DNA of 32,942 bases, taken from NCBI GenBank assembly GCA_937943575.1, contig CALEAV010000020.1, positions 1 through 32,942 of the forward strand, read 5' to 3'. The stretch's first letter is position 1; every line of letters begins with the position of its first letter. This DNA is from an uncultured bacterium (lineage in GTDB: Bacteria; Desulfobacterota; Desulfobaccia; Desulfobaccales; 0-14-0-80-60-11). The notes under the pieces were generated by a model, which did not search any database, was not told the origin of the DNA, and saw only the letters and a program-made list of their open reading frames with translations. Positions 31,601 to 32,942 of the stretch are shown here, piece by piece. The position numbers were made by a program, and so were the translations under genes.

Positions 31601-32673
31601 GGGAAATTGCCGTCCCCCTGCCGGGCCGGGACGCCAGCTATCGGGTCCGGGTGCAATCCGGCCTGCGCCACCGGCTGGCGGCGGAGCTGGCGCCCCTGGA
31701 CCTGCCCCGGCGCCTCTTTGTGGTCACCGACCATAATGTGGCCCGGCTCCATGCCCGGGAGGTCCTGGCAGGCCTAAAGGCCGGGGGCTGGGAAGCCCAT
31801 CTCCTCGCCGTGCCCCCCGGCGAGCGGAGCAAGAGCTGGCGCCAGGTGGCGGCCCTGACCCGGGAGCTGCTGGCCCGGGGCGCCGACCGCAGCACCGCCC
31901 TGATGGCCCTGGGCGGCGGCGTGGTGGGGGACCTCACCGGCTTCGTGGCCTCCCTGTTCATGCGGGGGGTGCCCCTCATCCAGGTGCCCACCACGCTGTT
32001 GGCCATGGTGGATGCCAGTATCGGGGGCAAAACCGCCATCAATCTCCCGGAGGCCAAAAATCTCCTGGGCACCTTCCATCAGCCCCGGCTGGTGGCCGTC
32101 GACCCGGAGTTCCTCCACACCCTGCCGCCCCGGGAGCGCTTAAACGGCTTGGCGGAGGTGCTCAAGGCCGGCTTCATCCGGGACGCCGGGCTGCTGAGGA
32201 TGGTGGAGACGGAGGGCCCCCGCCTGTTTCAGGACCGGGAGCTGCTCTCCGAGGTGATCTTCCGGGCGGCGGCCATCAAGGCCCGGATCGTGGCGGCGGA
32301 TGAGCGGGAGGGGGATGTGCGGCGGCTCCTCAATTTCGGCCACACCCTGGGCCACGCCCTGGAGGCGGCCAGCCGGTTTCGCCTGCCCCACGGCCAGGCG
32401 GTGGCCCACGGCATGGTGGCGGCGCTGCAGCTCTCCCGGCACCTGACCGGTCTTGCCCCTGAGTCCTGCGATGAGGGCATCCGCCTCCTCCGGAAGGCGG
32501 GTCTGGCCCGGAAGCCGCCCCGGGTGGCTCCAGAGGCGGTGCTGTCCGCCCTCGGCCATGACAAGAAACGGCAAGCCGGGGAGCTGGTCTTTGTGCTGCT
32601 GCGGGATCTGGGCGCGGCGGAGATCGTTACGGGGGTGCCCCTTCGGCTGGTGGCCGAGGTTCTGCCCCGCTGA
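31597..32673 (+). CDS. aroB: 3-dehydroquinate synthase
   Basis: This 358-aa enzyme turns DAHP into 3-dehydroquinate, step two of the shikimate pathway, with NAD and zinc. Visible motifs are the NAD-binding ALGGGVVGDLTGFVAS (104-119), PTTLLAMVDASIGGKTAIN, the zinc-ligand stretch GLAEVLK (E187), NFGHTLGHA (H250 or near) and PHGQAVAHGM (H266). Length is typical. The start is a GTG that overlaps the aroF stop (GTGA at 31597-31600); the reading frame continues upstream inside aroF only as a shadow. Its last 47 bases overlap the end of the convergent M20 gene. Confidence 0.95.
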   Translation: MREIAVPLPGRDASYRVRVQSGLRHRLAAELAPLDLPRRLFVVTDHNVARLHAREVLAGLKAGGWEAHLLAVPPGERSKSWRQVAALTRELLARGADRSTALMALGGGVVGDLTGFVASLFMRGVPLIQVPTTLLAMVDASIGGKTAINLPEAKNLLGTFHQPRLVAVDPEFLHTLPPRERLNGLAEVLKAGFIRDAGLLRMVETEGPRLFQDRELLSEVIFRAAAIKARIVAADEREGDVRRLLNFGHTLGHALEAASRFRLPHGQAVAHGMVAALQLSRHLTGLAPESCDEGIRLLRKAGLARKPPRVAPEAVLSALGHDKKRQAGELVFVLLRDLGAAEIVTGVPLRLVAEVLPR

Positions 32674-32942
32674 CGGGGGCGCCCGTCTGTTCCCGGCCGG
32701 GGCTGACCGCGCCGGTGCCCAGAAGCAGGGCGGCGGCGGCCTTCACCCCCACCGTGAGGGCCCCCTCGTCGGGGTTGAAGTCCGGGGAATGCAAGGCCTG
32801 ACCCCGGGTGCCGGGGGTGCGCACCCCCAGGAAGAAATAAAAGGCGGGCACTTCCTGGGCGAAATAGGCGAAATCCTCGCTCCCCATGGCCGGCTGGTGG
32901 GCGGTCACCCGCCGGGCCCCCAGACACTCCCGCAATATCCGG
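32627..32942 (-). CDS. C-terminal fragment of an M20 amidohydrolase (HipO-like)
   Basis: The window contains about the last 104 codons; the gene enters from the right edge. MGSEDFAYFAQEVPAFYFFL, then HSPDFNPDEGAL, is the standard C-terminal part of M20D amidohydrolases, which cut N-acyl amino acids such as hippurate or acetyl-amino acids; the Glu in SED is part of the metal site region. The family normally ends soon after the following helix. Here about 30 more Pro/Ala/Gly-rich residues follow and this tail overlaps the end of aroB by 47 nt, so it may be a late read-through extension without function. Confidence 0.85.
   Translation of the reverse strand, partial: RILRECLGARRVTAHQPAMGSEDFAYFAQEVPAFYFFLGVRTPGTRGQALHSPDFNPDEGALTVGVKAAAALLLGTGAVSPGREQTGAPVSGAEPRPPAEGAPP

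Overview
The window is a GC-rich bacterial chromosome segment with tightly packed, mostly recognisable genes. The gene content suggests a deltaproteobacterial (Desulfobacterota-like) anaerobe: a periplasmic [NiFe] hydrogenase next to an octaheme cytochrome c, a TackOD1 signalling protein, a Thermotoga-type DAHP synthase and a branched-chain amino-acid ABC operon. The phylum is an inference; there is no rRNA or marker gene. No tRNA, rRNA, insertion sequence, prophage or convincing CRISPR array was seen.

Layout. 1-3128 (minus): a TackOD1/degenerate-GGDEF signalling protein, an SDR nucleotide-sugar enzyme and the start of a membrane protein that is probably a glycosyltransferase; this looks like a regulated exopolysaccharide module. 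3295-7643 (plus): a YbhGFSR-like exporter (HlyD adaptor, one ATPase, two ABC-2 permeases). 7907-12273 (plus): OTR-family octaheme cytochrome, [NiFe] hydrogenase small and large subunits, and the hydrogenase maturation protease, with hypE convergent at 12392-13390. 13609-14955: bioA, followed by a decayed radical SAM gene. 15994-23135 (minus): a five-gene envelope-glycan cluster, read in the order flippase, GT2, polysaccharide deacetylase, GT39 and a membrane-embedded spermidine-synthase-like protein, with several start/stop overlaps. 23277-28226 (minus): a Liv-type ABC importer whose second permease and first ATPase are fused (LivM-LivG). 28454-32673 (plus): a zinc-less MDR dehydrogenase, an orphan A24 prepilin peptidase, and the aroF-aroB pair of the shikimate pathway. 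32627-32942 (minus): the C-terminus of an M20 amidohydrolase.

The most interesting unit is 7907-12273. An octaheme cytochrome of the tetrathionate-reductase (OTR) family sits directly upstream of a Tat-exported [NiFe] hydrogenase that has no membrane anchor, no cytochrome b and no quinone-reactive subunit. Read literally, this is a self-contained soluble periplasmic complex that could pass electrons from H2 to the octaheme cytochrome and then to tetrathionate, nitrite, hydroxylamine or another acceptor. The small subunit also carries a cysteine where the classical enzymes have the proline beside the medial cluster, which predicts three [4Fe-4S] clusters.

Other points worth a second look are the LivM-LivG fusion with an unusual ABC signature, the TackOD1-SDR-glycosyltransferase module, the multiply damaged radical SAM gene, a set of about 60-nt-spaced GC-rich hairpin repeats inside the liv operon, and the dyad-flanked aroF promoter.
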